Below are positions 53,138-60,744 of a stretch of 64,000 nt of DNA, in pieces. The stretch is from NCBI GenBank assembly GCA_015488885.1, contig WFMW01000066.1:1-64000 (forward strand), in the 5' to 3' direction. This DNA is from Gammaproteobacteria bacterium (GTDB lineage: Bacteria > Pseudomonadota > Gammaproteobacteria > SZUA-229). Position 1 is the stretch's first letter. Every line of letters begins with the position of its first letter. The notes under the pieces are model-generated. The model had not been told where the DNA came from, made no database searches, and saw only the letters and a program-made list of their open reading frames with translations. Made by a program: the position numbers and the translations under genes.

Positions 53138-53152
53138 GCACCATTGATGTGC
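53138..53152 (-). promoter_or_regulatory. NtrC binding site upstream of narK
   Basis: GCACCATTGATGTGC is a perfect GCAC-N7-GTGC dyad, centred about 106 bases upstream of the predicted narK start, a normal enhancer distance. A second half-site GCAC lies at 53118-53121, 20 bases closer, without a matching partner half. Confidence 0.75.
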
Positions 53153-53406
53153 AGGTGATGTTTATTAATCGAACAGCGTCATTGATGCCCGATACCAAAC
53201 GGGCCGGGATGTCCAGGCAGTGGAGCAGACAACTGAGCACGCCGCCGAATGATGGGTACCGGAATGAAAAAGAATGGATTGGATCAGCAGTGGAATATAC
53301 CATCGCCGCAACTTTGCCTCACAGTTTCAGGTGATAGGAGCCTGTCGGGTTTAACACAAGCTGCTGTATCCAGACAAATTCAGAGCCTCACCACACCATT
53401 TCCAAA
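53153..53406. other. gene-free stretch between the narK promoter and the cyclophilin gene
   Basis: Short open frames exist on both strands (track 53043-53303 minus and 53149-53334 plus), but neither has a recognisable family or a good ribosome site. It is more GC-rich than the sequence around it and may be a decayed gene, or just upstream regulatory DNA. I see no terminator here. Confidence 0.35.
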
Positions 53407-54000
53407 TTAGGGTTTTATTTCTGTCATTTTACGGATCACAATATTGACCATGGGTGCGTCTGATGCAAATGGCCCTTTTGCACCGGTTTTTACCTGTGAA
53501 ATTTTGTCCACCACGTCCTGGCCTTTAATCACCTTGCCAAATACAGTGTAACCCCAGCCACGTGATGTTTTGCTGGTGAAGTCTAAAAAACTGTTGTCGT
53601 TGGTATTGATAAAAAACTGATTGGTGGCAGAGTGTGGTGCGCTGGTGCGAGCCATGGCAATGGTGTATTTCAGGTTTTTCAGGCCATTGTCAGCTTCATT
53701 TTTTATAGGGTCATTGGTTGGTTTCTTCTCGAAATCAACGGTATAGCCGCCGCCCTGATTCATGAAATTTTTAATCACGCGATGAAAAATTGTGCCGTCA
53801 TAAGCGCCACTCCTGACATAGGCAAGAAAGTTTTTAACGGTTTTCGGTGCTTTGTCGGGGTAAAGCTCAATAATCATCGTTCCTTTACTGGTTTCCATTT
53901 TAACTTCCGGGTTATGCGTGGTGGCAGACCGGGCTATAGCGGGTAAAGTCAGTGTAATGCTAAGAAAAATCAGGTTTAAAAAGCGGGTTATTTTTTTCAT
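53407..54000 (-). CDS. exported cyclophilin-type peptidyl-prolyl isomerase
   Basis: A signal peptide (KKITRFLNLIFLSITLTLPAIA) precedes a bacterial cyclophilin domain. Motifs are VKMETSKGTMIIELYPDKAPKTVKNFL, DGTIFHRVIKNFMNQGGG and SATNQFFINTNDNSFLDF. It lacks the Trp of cyclosporin-sensitive human cyclophilin at the FLDF position, as usual in PpiA types. The ATG at 54000 has AGGA eight bases upstream; the track TTG is less likely. It lies downstream of the TetR gene. Confidence 0.92.
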   Translation of the reverse strand: MKKITRFLNLIFLSITLTLPAIARSATTHNPEVKMETSKGTMIIELYPDKAPKTVKNFLAYVRSGAYDGTIFHRVIKNFMNQGGGYTVDFEKKPTNDPIKNEADNGLKNLKYTIAMARTSAPHSATNQFFINTNDNSFLDFTSKTSRGWGYTVFGKVIKGQDVVDKISQVKTGAKGPFASDAPMVNIVIRKMTEIKP

Positions 54001-54045
54001 AATGATTCCTGTAGTATTCAATGTCTACTATAAATGTCTATTCAA

Positions 54046-54690
54046 TTAAGCTGCTGAAATATTCGCTTTGCGTGAAAGCTGGGTATGGTTGATGCCTAAA
54101 GAACGCAAAAATAAGGCGATTAATTCATGGCTGATTTCATGCAGGCTTACATCGATAAGCCGGTCTTCGGGTTGCAGGCATTTTTGAATCAGAGTTTCAC
54201 GCACCATACCCTGATACAGCAGGCCTGCTGATAAAATGGTGACTTCCCGGTTGGGTAAATCGTAGGGGAGAATGTCATTCAGGCCGTATTCGATATAATC
54301 GGTAAAACTTTTCCAGCGATTACGGAAAAAGGAGAGGCTGGCCGGGTTGCCTTCAAGCAGGCTCTGGAGTTCAATACGTAAAATATCGGGGTTATTCGCA
54401 ATGCTGTTGATATACACTTCTGTCATGCCCGCAAGGGCATCTTCGAAGTGCGTGCCATGCTTAACAATGGTATCGACATAACTTTGTCGTTGGCCGGCGA
54501 ATTGCTCCAGAACAGTATTGTAAAGCTCCTGCTTGGACTTGAAATGGCGATAGATAATGGCTGAGCTAACATTGGCTGCGCGGGCTATTTTATCAATGGA
54601 TATGCCGTGATAGCCTTTACTGGCAAAAAGACCCCGAGCAGCAGAGATAATAGATTCTCTGCGTTCGGGGCCTGAGAGTCGGGATTTGAT
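54046..54690 (-). CDS. TetR/AcrR-family regulator without a standard start codon
   Basis: The track lists only the last 126 codons, but the same frame is open for 214 codons to a stop at about 54713. It encodes a normal TetR N-terminus: SGPERRESIISAARGLFASKGYHGIS, recognition region IARAANVSSAIIYRHFKSKQELY. No ATG, GTG or TTG exists upstream of the HTH in this frame. A ribosome site GAGG lies eight bases before ATC AAA TCC at 54690, so an AUC start is the best-placed candidate; a point mutation from ATG or a sequencing error is the alternative. The C-terminal ligand domain is unremarkable. A palindrome before tusA is the probable operator. Confidence 0.75.
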   Translation of the reverse strand: MKSRLSGPERRESIISAARGLFASKGYHGISIDKIARAANVSSAIIYRHFKSKQELYNTVLEQFAGQRQSYVDTIVKHGTHFEDALAGMTEVYINSIANNPDILRIELQSLLEGNPASLSFFRNRWKSFTDYIEYGLNDILPYDLPNREVTILSAGLLYQGMVRETLIQKCLQPEDRLIDVSLHEISHELIALFLRSLGINHTQLSRKANISAA

Positions 54691-54737
54691 CGTTGTATCC
54701 TCAACGGTCTGTTAATGCAGACGGGTTAAGTAATAAC

Positions 54738-54971
54738 TTAAGCGGCTTTTTCAATCATGAAGACGAATTTGCCTTCTTCTTCACCGCTGGACTTCAGTGT
54801 ATTACCGGTCTGCTTGCAAAAAGCCTCGAAATCTTTAACCGAACCAGGGTCAGTGGCAATAATTTTCAATGTCTGGCCGTTTTCCAGTGCAGCAATGGCT
54901 TTTTTGGCACGCAGGATAGGTAGTGGGCAGTTTAAGCCGCTGGCATCTAATTCAGAATCAAAATCACTCAT
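54738..54971 (-). CDS. tusA: TusA-family sulfurtransferase
   Basis: This 77-residue protein has the CPxP motif in LDASGLNCPLPILRAKKAIAAL, where the cysteine carries the persulfide. Its second half (IIATDPGSVKDFEAFCKQTGN) is typical of TusA/SirA proteins. The partners may be sulfur relay for tRNA thiolation or other persulfide transfer. It precedes the TetR gene by 47 bp and is preceded by a palindromic operator, so it is likely TetR-controlled. Confidence 0.93.
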   Translation of the reverse strand: MSDFDSELDASGLNCPLPILRAKKAIAALENGQTLKIIATDPGSVKDFEAFCKQTGNTLKSSGEEEGKFVFMIEKAA

Positions 54972-55021
54972 AAATCACCTCGTTAGGTTATGTATGCAGG
55001 CAGGATGCCTTGCATTTATAA

Positions 55022-55035
55022 AGTAAACGTTTACT
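55022..55035 (-). promoter_or_regulatory. 14 bp perfect palindrome, probable TetR operator of tusA-tetR
   Basis: AGTAAACGTTTACT is fully self-complementary. It lies just downstream of a predicted -10 and would cover the transcription start of tusA, a normal position for repression by the TetR protein encoded two genes on. An imperfect dyad (ATGCAGGCA / TGCCTTGCAT) at about 54994-55015 lies in the leader. Confidence 0.6.
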
Positions 55036-55064
55036 AACTTAATGCTTAATATATGTTATGTCAA
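55036..55064 (-). promoter_or_regulatory. sigma-70 promoter of tusA
   Basis: On the minus strand TTGACA (55064-55059) is a perfect -35, followed after 17 bases by TAAGTT (55041-55036) as a partial -10. The palindrome begins at the next base. Confidence 0.55.
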
Positions 55065-55174
55065 GTTAACCCGAGTAAATATATGGTATCCTTCTCAAGA
55101 AGCAGACGGTGATTGAATGTCATCTAATGCGTGTTCGCCTTAGTAATAGTATCGTCCCGGGATAATGCATATAT

Positions 55175-56572
55175 ATGCTGGATTTAAATAAAATAACGCA
55201 GGTAGATTTAACGCAGCCAGGTTTAACCCTATGGGTACCGCTGGTAGTATTGATAATAGCGATTATTCTTCTGCTGCTCAGGCTGGGTCATAAACTGTTG
55301 CAGGTAGATCAACGACAGCATGAACAGCAGATGTTGCAGGCTAATTTAATGACGCAGTTACAGCAGTCACAGCAGCAGGCACGCGAAACACAGATGCAGG
55401 CGATTGCGGGGCTTCAGGCTCACCTGGAACAGCGTTTTGGTGCCATGCAGCAGTCACTGGAAAAACGCCTGGCCGAAACGTCGCAGGCATCGATTGAACG
55501 ACTGGCAAAATCCAGTGAATTAATGCAGCAGGCATTACAGGCACAGTTGCAAAGCCTGCATCATCTTAAAGCTGATTTTGAACAGCGGTTTGGTGCCATG
55601 CAGCAGGGTATTGAAAAACGTCTGGGTGAAATGTCTAAAAGCAGTATGGCGAGTTTTGCACAGTCGAATGAACAGCTACAGGAAGTGTTACACAAACGTC
55701 TGACTGAAATGAGTGGCATTGTTGAGCAGCGGCTGGAAAAAGGCTTTGAAAAAACCACCGAAACCTTTACTGATGTGGTGAAAAGGCTGGCATTGATTGA
55801 TGCCGCGCAGCAACGTATTACCGAATTATCGACGAATGTCGTCAGTCTACAGGAAGTATTAACCGACAAACGTTCACGTGGCGCTTTTGGCGAAGTGCAG
55901 ATGGCAGCGTTGATTCGCAATGTAATGCCGGAAGACAGTTATGCATTACAGCATACTTTAAGTAATGGTACCCGGGTGGACTGTATGATGTTTCTGCCCG
56001 AGCCGAGCGGTAATGTTGCCATTGATTCAAAATTTCCGCTTAATTCGTATCAGAAAATGATGGATAATGAGGCCACTGAAGGTGAGCGGCAACTGGCTGA
56101 AAGGCAGTTTCGGCAGGATATAAAAAAACATATTAAAGATATTGCCAGTAAATATATTATTGCGGATGAAACCGCCGATGGCGCGATTATGTTTATTCCG
56201 GCTGAAGCGGTGTTTGCTGAAATTCATGCACATCAGCCACAACTGGTTGAAGAGGCACAGCGTGCGCGGGTATGGATGGTGTCACCCACCACAATGATGG
56301 CGGTACTGACCACAGCCAGGGCGGTATTAAAAGATTCAGCGACGCGCAAACAGGTTCATGTTATCCAGGCACATCTGGTCGCTCTGGGTAAGGATTTTGA
56401 GCGTTTCCGTAAACGTATGGATAATCTGTCCAAACATATTCAGCAGGCACATAAGGATGTGGAGGAAGTGCATATCTCAGCGGGTAAAATCAGCGGGCGT
56501 TTCGAGAAGATAGAAAAAGTAGAAATTCCTCAGGAAGAAGATGTTGCCCTCATTGAAAAGGATAAACAATGA
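55175..56572 (+). CDS. rmuC: RmuC-family DNA recombination protein
   Basis: An N-terminal membrane helix (TLWVPLVVLIIAIILLLLRLG) is followed by a long coiled coil (about 40-210) and a RmuC nuclease-like domain: RSRGAFGEVQMAALIRNVMPEDSY, VDCMMFLPEPSGNVAIDSKFPL, IIADETADGAIMFIPAEAVFAEIH. RmuC limits DNA inversions and is predicted to have a restriction-endonuclease fold. The coiled coil contains a duplicated unit, EQRFGAMQQ followed by EKRL, encoded by near-identical DNA 150 bp apart. Its stop overlaps the next ATG (ATGA). Confidence 0.92.
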   Translation: MLDLNKITQVDLTQPGLTLWVPLVVLIIAIILLLLRLGHKLLQVDQRQHEQQMLQANLMTQLQQSQQQARETQMQAIAGLQAHLEQRFGAMQQSLEKRLAETSQASIERLAKSSELMQQALQAQLQSLHHLKADFEQRFGAMQQGIEKRLGEMSKSSMASFAQSNEQLQEVLHKRLTEMSGIVEQRLEKGFEKTTETFTDVVKRLALIDAAQQRITELSTNVVSLQEVLTDKRSRGAFGEVQMAALIRNVMPEDSYALQHTLSNGTRVDCMMFLPEPSGNVAIDSKFPLNSYQKMMDNEATEGERQLAERQFRQDIKKHIKDIASKYIIADETADGAIMFIPAEAVFAEIHAHQPQLVEEAQRARVWMVSPTTMMAVLTTARAVLKDSATRKQVHVIQAHLVALGKDFERFRKRMDNLSKHIQQAHKDVEEVHISAGKISGRFEKIEKVEIPQEEDVALIEKDKQ

Positions 56573-57597
56573 CACAAATGAATCAGGGTTTTTCGCCAGC
56601 GGCCAGAATATTGCTGGTGATGGCAGCAGTGGTTATTATTATTGCAGGGATGAAACAGGCAGCCCCCTTGCTGGTGCCATTTTTACTATCAGTCTTTATT
56701 TCAGTAATCAGTTTTCCACCAGTGTGCCGTTTGCAACAGAAAGGATTAAGTCAGGGGCTGGCATTATTTATCGTGATTTCTATAGTGTTTCTTAGTGGTC
56801 TGGCGCTGGCATTACTGGTCGGTTCGTCACTGGATGATTTTAGCCGTGCAGCACCGGCATATCAGCAGAAAATTTCACTTCAGTGGGCGCATATTATTGT
56901 CTGGTTAAACGGCCATGGTATGCCGGTGTCACAGACGCTTAGCAATACCTTAAATCCAGGTGCCGCGCTAAGTTTTGTGACCTCCATACTGGCCGGGTTT
57001 GGTAAAGTGCTGGCCAATTCTTTTCTGATTTTTCTAACTGTTATTTTTATTCTGGTTGAGGCCTGTGGCCTGACAAGCAAGCTGATGATCAACCATATTA
57101 AATCTGACGAACCGCATATAAGTGAAATATTTGTCAGTAAATTACGCGCCTATATGAGCATTAAAACCATGGTCAGTTTGCTTACCGGTATACTGGTGGC
57201 AGCCTTTCTCTGGTTAATGGGGGTCGATTATCCGGCTTTGTGGGGGGTACTGGCTTTTATGCTTAACTTTGTGCCCAATATCGGTTCAATTATTGCGGCA
57301 GTTCCCGTTGTACTGCTGACGCTGGTGCAGCTGGGACCGGTGAGCGCCATTGTTGTTGCGGTGGCTTATATGGTTATTAATGTTGTGATTGGCAGTATTG
57401 TCGAGCCAAGGTTAATGGGTAAAGGACTCGGCTTGTCTACACTGATTGTATTTGTTTCGCTGGTTTTCTGGGGCTGGGTACTGGGGCCAGTTGGCATGTT
57501 ATTGTCAGTACCGTTAACCATTACTTTAAAACTGGCATTAGACAGTAAACCGGAGACGCAATGGCTGGGTAATTTGCTTGGTTCTAACGATGCCTGA
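56569..57597 (+). CDS. AI-2E family (TqsA/YdiK-like) membrane transporter
   Basis: This 342-residue protein has seven or eight hydrophobic helices. Family motifs are APLLVPFLLSVFISVI near the N-terminus and GVLAFMLNFVPNIGSIIAAVPV plus PRLMGKGLGLSTLIVFVSLVFWGWVLGPVGMLLSVPLT near the C-terminus. The family includes putative autoinducer-2 exporters and sodium/proton antiporters; the substrate cannot be told from sequence. It is co-translated with rmuC. Confidence 0.9.
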   Translation: MTQMNQGFSPAARILLVMAAVVIIIAGMKQAAPLLVPFLLSVFISVISFPPVCRLQQKGLSQGLALFIVISIVFLSGLALALLVGSSLDDFSRAAPAYQQKISLQWAHIIVWLNGHGMPVSQTLSNTLNPGAALSFVTSILAGFGKVLANSFLIFLTVIFILVEACGLTSKLMINHIKSDEPHISEIFVSKLRAYMSIKTMVSLLTGILVAAFLWLMGVDYPALWGVLAFMLNFVPNIGSIIAAVPVVLLTLVQLGPVSAIVVAVAYMVINVVIGSIVEPRLMGKGLGLSTLIVFVSLVFWGWVLGPVGMLLSVPLTITLKLALDSKPETQWLGNLLGSNDA

Positions 57598-57609
57598 AAA
57601 GCCAATAAC

Positions 57610-57891
57610 TTACGAAGCTTCCATCTCAATAAAAGCAACAGCAATACCTGCCGAGTCAGTGCGTACAATCACAGCATCTTTTTCAGTGGGTCGATTATTC
57701 ACCAACGGGTTCTGATATTTTACATTCACCAGTTCCCCCAGAGGGTAGTGTTGCGGATTGTCCATGTGTAGGAACAGGCCACCTTCACTAACGTTTTTCG
57801 TACTGACGGTATGTGGCGTATCTTGCAGAAACTGGAGAATAATGTTTATCTGTATATCTGCTCTAGGGTGTGCACGTAGATCTTCAGCCAT
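57610..57891 (-). CDS. PilZ-domain protein
   Basis: This 93-residue single-domain PilZ protein has both c-di-GMP motifs: RAHPR (RxxxR) at the N-terminus and NVSEGG (D/NxSxxG) in the barrel. It probably binds cyclic di-GMP. Its target is unknown. It is convergent with the AI-2E gene, 12 bp apart. The MshE-type ATPase in the pilus locus is another possible c-di-GMP receptor in this window. Confidence 0.88.
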   Translation of the reverse strand: MAEDLRAHPRADIQINIILQFLQDTPHTVSTKNVSEGGLFLHMDNPQHYPLGELVNVKYQNPLVNNRPTEKDAVIVRTDSAGIAVAFIEMEAS

Positions 57892-58059
57892 GGTATTTAC
57901 CCTGCTATGGTATGTAAAAAAGACTAAATATTAGGCATTTAATTTAGCATCATGATACATGATGCGTATCCTGTTTATATAGACGCTGAATGAGAAATAG
58001 CCAGAAATATTCTGATTAATAGCGGCTAATTTTAGCCTGGCTGGTAAAAGAATAATGTC

Positions 58060-59415
58060 ATGGAAAAATCAACAAACCCGTTTACTCTGTTAACGCAAAA
58101 GCGTTTTCTACCCTATTTCATTACCCAGTTTCTGGGTGCATTTAATGATAATGTTTTTAAAAATGCGTTAATTATTCTTATTGCTTTTCAGGGCTCAAAA
58201 ATGACAAACCTGAATACTGATTTTTTGATTAATCTTAGTGCAGGGTTGTTTATTCTGCCTTTCTTTTTATTTTCGGCAACCGCTGGTCAGTGGATTGAAA
58301 GGCAGAACAAGGATAAAGCGATTCGATTCATTAAATTAGTTGAAGTTATTATTATGTCGCTGGCAGCGTTTGCATTTATGGAAGGTGCCCTGTATGCATT
58401 GATTGCTCTGTTGTTTCTAATGGGAACGCAGTCAACTTTTTTTGGCCCGGTCAAGTACAGTTATATCCCGCAGCAGTTAAATGAAAATGAACTGGTTGAA
58501 GGTAATGCACTGGTACAGATGGGTACGTTTGCAGCAATTTTAACGGGCACCATGCTGGGAGGGCTTTTGATTGGAGGTGATGCGGGCAGACAGAATGTCA
58601 GTATTGCTGTTATCGTGATTGCGGTGCTGGGCTATTTGTCCAGTCGTGCCATACCTTTGACACCAGCAGCAGATGCAAAGTTGAAAATAAACTGGAACGT
58701 GTTCTCGGAAACAATAAAAAATATTCGTTTTTTAACACATAACCGTACGGTATTTTTGTCTGTGCTGGGTATTTCCTGGTTCTGGTTTCTGGGTGCAAGT
58801 TATCTGGTACAGCTGCCTGCTTTTACCAAAACGGCATTAGGCGGTAATGAGCAGGTGGTTACCTTATTGCTGACATTGTTTACCCTGGGAATTGGTGTGG
58901 GGTCGTTGTCCTGTAATAAATTATCGGAGAACAAAGTTGAACTGGGTCTGGTGCCATTGGGTTCCATTGGTTTAACCGTATCTGGGATAGATATGTATTT
59001 CGCGCAACCTGATTTAATAGTGAGATCCGTTATTGACCTCAAGGTATTCCTGTCCATCACTTATATGCATTTGATGCTAGATATTGTTTTTATCGGTTTT
59101 TTTGGTGGCCTTTATATTGTCCCTTTGTTTTCGCTGGTGCAGCAGCGCAGTGAGCCAAAACATCTATCGCGGGTGATTGCCGGTAATAATATATTGAATG
59201 CTTTATTGATGGTATTATCGGCCATTTTTGCAATGGTTTTGCTTGGCTCAGGGGTGAGTATTAAACAGTTATTCCTTGTTGTTGCCATATTAAATGCAGT
59301 AATAGCTCTTTGTATCTACACACTGGCACCCGAATTTTTTATGCGTTTTCGTATTATAGTATGGATGTTCTTAAGAAGAATGTGGTTTATGCTAACACAA
59401 TTTAACAGACAATAA
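58060..59415 (+). CDS. MFS transporter (LplT-like lysophospholipid transporter family)
   Basis: This 451-residue protein has about 12 helices. The N-terminus RFLPYFITQFLGAFNDNVFKNALIILIAF and GPVKYSYIPQQLNENELVEGNALVQMG are characteristic of the MFS domain related to LplT and to larger transporter-acyltransferase fusions. Here it stands alone, with no acyltransferase or ligase domain. Lysophospholipid flipping is inferred from the family. A terminator follows. Confidence 0.85.
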   Translation: MEKSTNPFTLLTQKRFLPYFITQFLGAFNDNVFKNALIILIAFQGSKMTNLNTDFLINLSAGLFILPFFLFSATAGQWIERQNKDKAIRFIKLVEVIIMSLAAFAFMEGALYALIALLFLMGTQSTFFGPVKYSYIPQQLNENELVEGNALVQMGTFAAILTGTMLGGLLIGGDAGRQNVSIAVIVIAVLGYLSSRAIPLTPAADAKLKINWNVFSETIKNIRFLTHNRTVFLSVLGISWFWFLGASYLVQLPAFTKTALGGNEQVVTLLLTLFTLGIGVGSLSCNKLSENKVELGLVPLGSIGLTVSGIDMYFAQPDLIVRSVIDLKVFLSITYMHLMLDIVFIGFFGGLYIVPLFSLVQQRSEPKHLSRVIAGNNILNALLMVLSAIFAMVLLGSGVSIKQLFLVVAILNAVIALCIYTLAPEFFMRFRIIVWMFLRRMWFMLTQFNRQ

Positions 59416-59443
59416 AAAACCACCCTGGCGGTGGCTTTTTATT
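59413..59443 (+). terminator. intrinsic terminator after the MFS gene
   Basis: CCACC-CTGGC-GGTGG hairpin flanked by A-run and T-run (CTTTTTATT), directly at the stop of the MFS gene. Confidence 0.75.
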
Positions 59444-59475
59444 ATGTAACCCGGTCAGGTTATAGTGACATAGGG

Positions 59476-59868
59476 TTAAACTTTTCCCATGGCAGCAAAA
59501 CTTTTGATGAATGGCCCTGCCATACGAGGGTCTGAAATCATGGCTTTAAAATCACCTGTTTTGAATTTCATTTTGCCAGTGGTAAAAGCTAAACCTAAAC
59601 CCGTCATGCCTATGCCTTTGGCTAACCACTTATCCCAGTTTTTCTGTTCGGCGCGTATATCCCAGTTCAGGACGCGGCCATCATAAGCACCGGCTTCAGT
59701 TACTTCACCATTAACAACGTTAATAAAGCCTAAACAGCTATCATCATGTGGGAAGCCGTAGCCAATCGTTGAGTTAAAGTTAATTTTTGCCAGTGCTTCA
59801 TGAAGCGCTGGTTCTGCATTCCACTTTTCCTGAAAACCTTTCATCCAGGCATCATCAAATAAAGCCAT
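59476..59868 (-). CDS. SCP2 sterol-binding-fold protein
   Basis: This 130-residue protein ends with FTTGKMKFKTGDFKAMISDPRMAGPFIKSF, typical of the SCP-2 sterol carrier fold, which binds lipids or acyl chains. The N-terminal part (WMKGFQEKWNAEPALHEALAKI) is helical. The ATG at 59868 has GGAGAG seven bases upstream, better than the track start at 59883. The ligand is unknown. Confidence 0.72.
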   Translation of the reverse strand: MALFDDAWMKGFQEKWNAEPALHEALAKINFNSTIGYGFPHDDSCLGFINVVNGEVTEAGAYDGRVLNWDIRAEQKNWDKWLAKGIGMTGLGLAFTTGKMKFKTGDFKAMISDPRMAGPFIKSFAAMGKV

Positions 59869-59883
59869 TTTATCTCTCCGCAT

Positions 59884-60135
59884 TTATTGGGCTAATCTTA
59901 TTTCTGTATCTACCTGGTAAACAAAAATAATGCCCGCCGGGTAGAAGGTAATAAAATATAAAGTTATTGTGTTCTTTTAAAATATTAATACGTTTTTTTA
60001 TCTAACCATTTGGAATACTAACATAAGCGAATCTATATCGAAAGAGATAGAAATAAAAATCAACTCTCTACTCAGCATTCAGGCTAACAATGTTATTTCT
60101 TAATAAGAGGCAGTCTAAACAAGGCGGGATGTTGC
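59884..60135 (-). other. AT-rich spacer upstream of the SCP2-like gene
   Basis: About 250 bp with no gene. It includes an imperfect hairpin with GAAA loop (TCTATATCGAAAGAGATAGA, about 60030-60049) but no T-run, so no terminator call is made. It must hold the promoter for the SCP2-like gene. Confidence 0.3.
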
Positions 60136-60732
60136 CTATTTTAATTCCATGGAGATGGCATTAATATTATGCCGGCGTAGTATTTTCTGGTTACGATAGA
60201 GTTGCCTGGTATTGGGGTAGGGGCCGGTGCGTACGCGATGCCATGGGTGATTATTGACCATGACATGTTGAATATTGGCCTGTAGCCCAAAAAAAGCCAG
60301 TTTGGCTTTGAGCTTTTCTGCATCACTCAGATTCTGAAAAGAGCCAATCTGTAAGATATATTTCTTGCCGGTTGGTGTATGTGCCTGAGTTTTTTTATTT
60401 TTTATCTTTGGTGGCTGGGTTTCAGATTCGGGGATTAATACCTCCATACCACGCAATAAAGTGTAGAAGGTATATTTTGGTGGTTTTTTTGCTGTATTAT
60501 CAGCTTTCCTGTCAACCTTATGTTGCTGTGAGTGCGGTTTTTTTGCCGACTTGAGTTTATTTAATTCTGCACTGACCGCAGTTTTAAAGGAGGTTCCTGA
60601 GGCAGGTTGTTTGTCCAGATAAACAATAAATGCGACAAATAGACCAATGGTAAGTCCGGCCAGTAACCACAGATAGCCAGGTAGCATTTTTTTCTGTTTG
60701 CGTTTTTTTCTGGCTTTGTAGGTGGCAGGCAT
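60136..60732 (-). CDS. SPOR-domain membrane protein (FtsN-like)
   Basis: A basic N-terminus (TYKARKKRKQKK) is followed by one membrane helix (PGYLWLLAGLTIGLFVAFIVYL), a charged linker, and a C-terminal SPOR domain (KYILQIGSFQNLSDAEKLKAKLAFFG, WHRVRTGPYPNTRQ) that binds denuded glycan at the septum. It resembles the short FtsN-like proteins found after argS in gammaproteobacteria. The ATG at 60732 has AGGTGG upstream; the track GTG at 60744 abuts the argS stop. Confidence 0.88.
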   Translation of the reverse strand: MPATYKARKKRKQKKMLPGYLWLLAGLTIGLFVAFIVYLDKQPASGTSFKTAVSAELNKLKSAKKPHSQQHKVDRKADNTAKKPPKYTFYTLLRGMEVLIPESETQPPKIKNKKTQAHTPTGKKYILQIGSFQNLSDAEKLKAKLAFFGLQANIQHVMVNNHPWHRVRTGPYPNTRQLYRNQKILRRHNINAISMELK

Positions 60733-60744
60733 ATTTTTATCCAC

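Noticed and set aside
53043-53303. 86-codon minus-strand ORF upstream of narK
   Set aside because: It overlaps the sigma-54 promoter and NtrC site, has no family features and no good ribosome site.
42778-55145. GTGTTCGCCTTA near 42781 and 55131 as a paired regulatory element
   Set aside because: Twelve-base matches are expected by chance in 64 kb and the contexts differ.
55175-56572. Coiled-coil repeats at 55.4-55.6 kb as a CRISPR or mobile repeat
   Set aside because: The repeats are in frame within rmuC and encode heptad-like residues.
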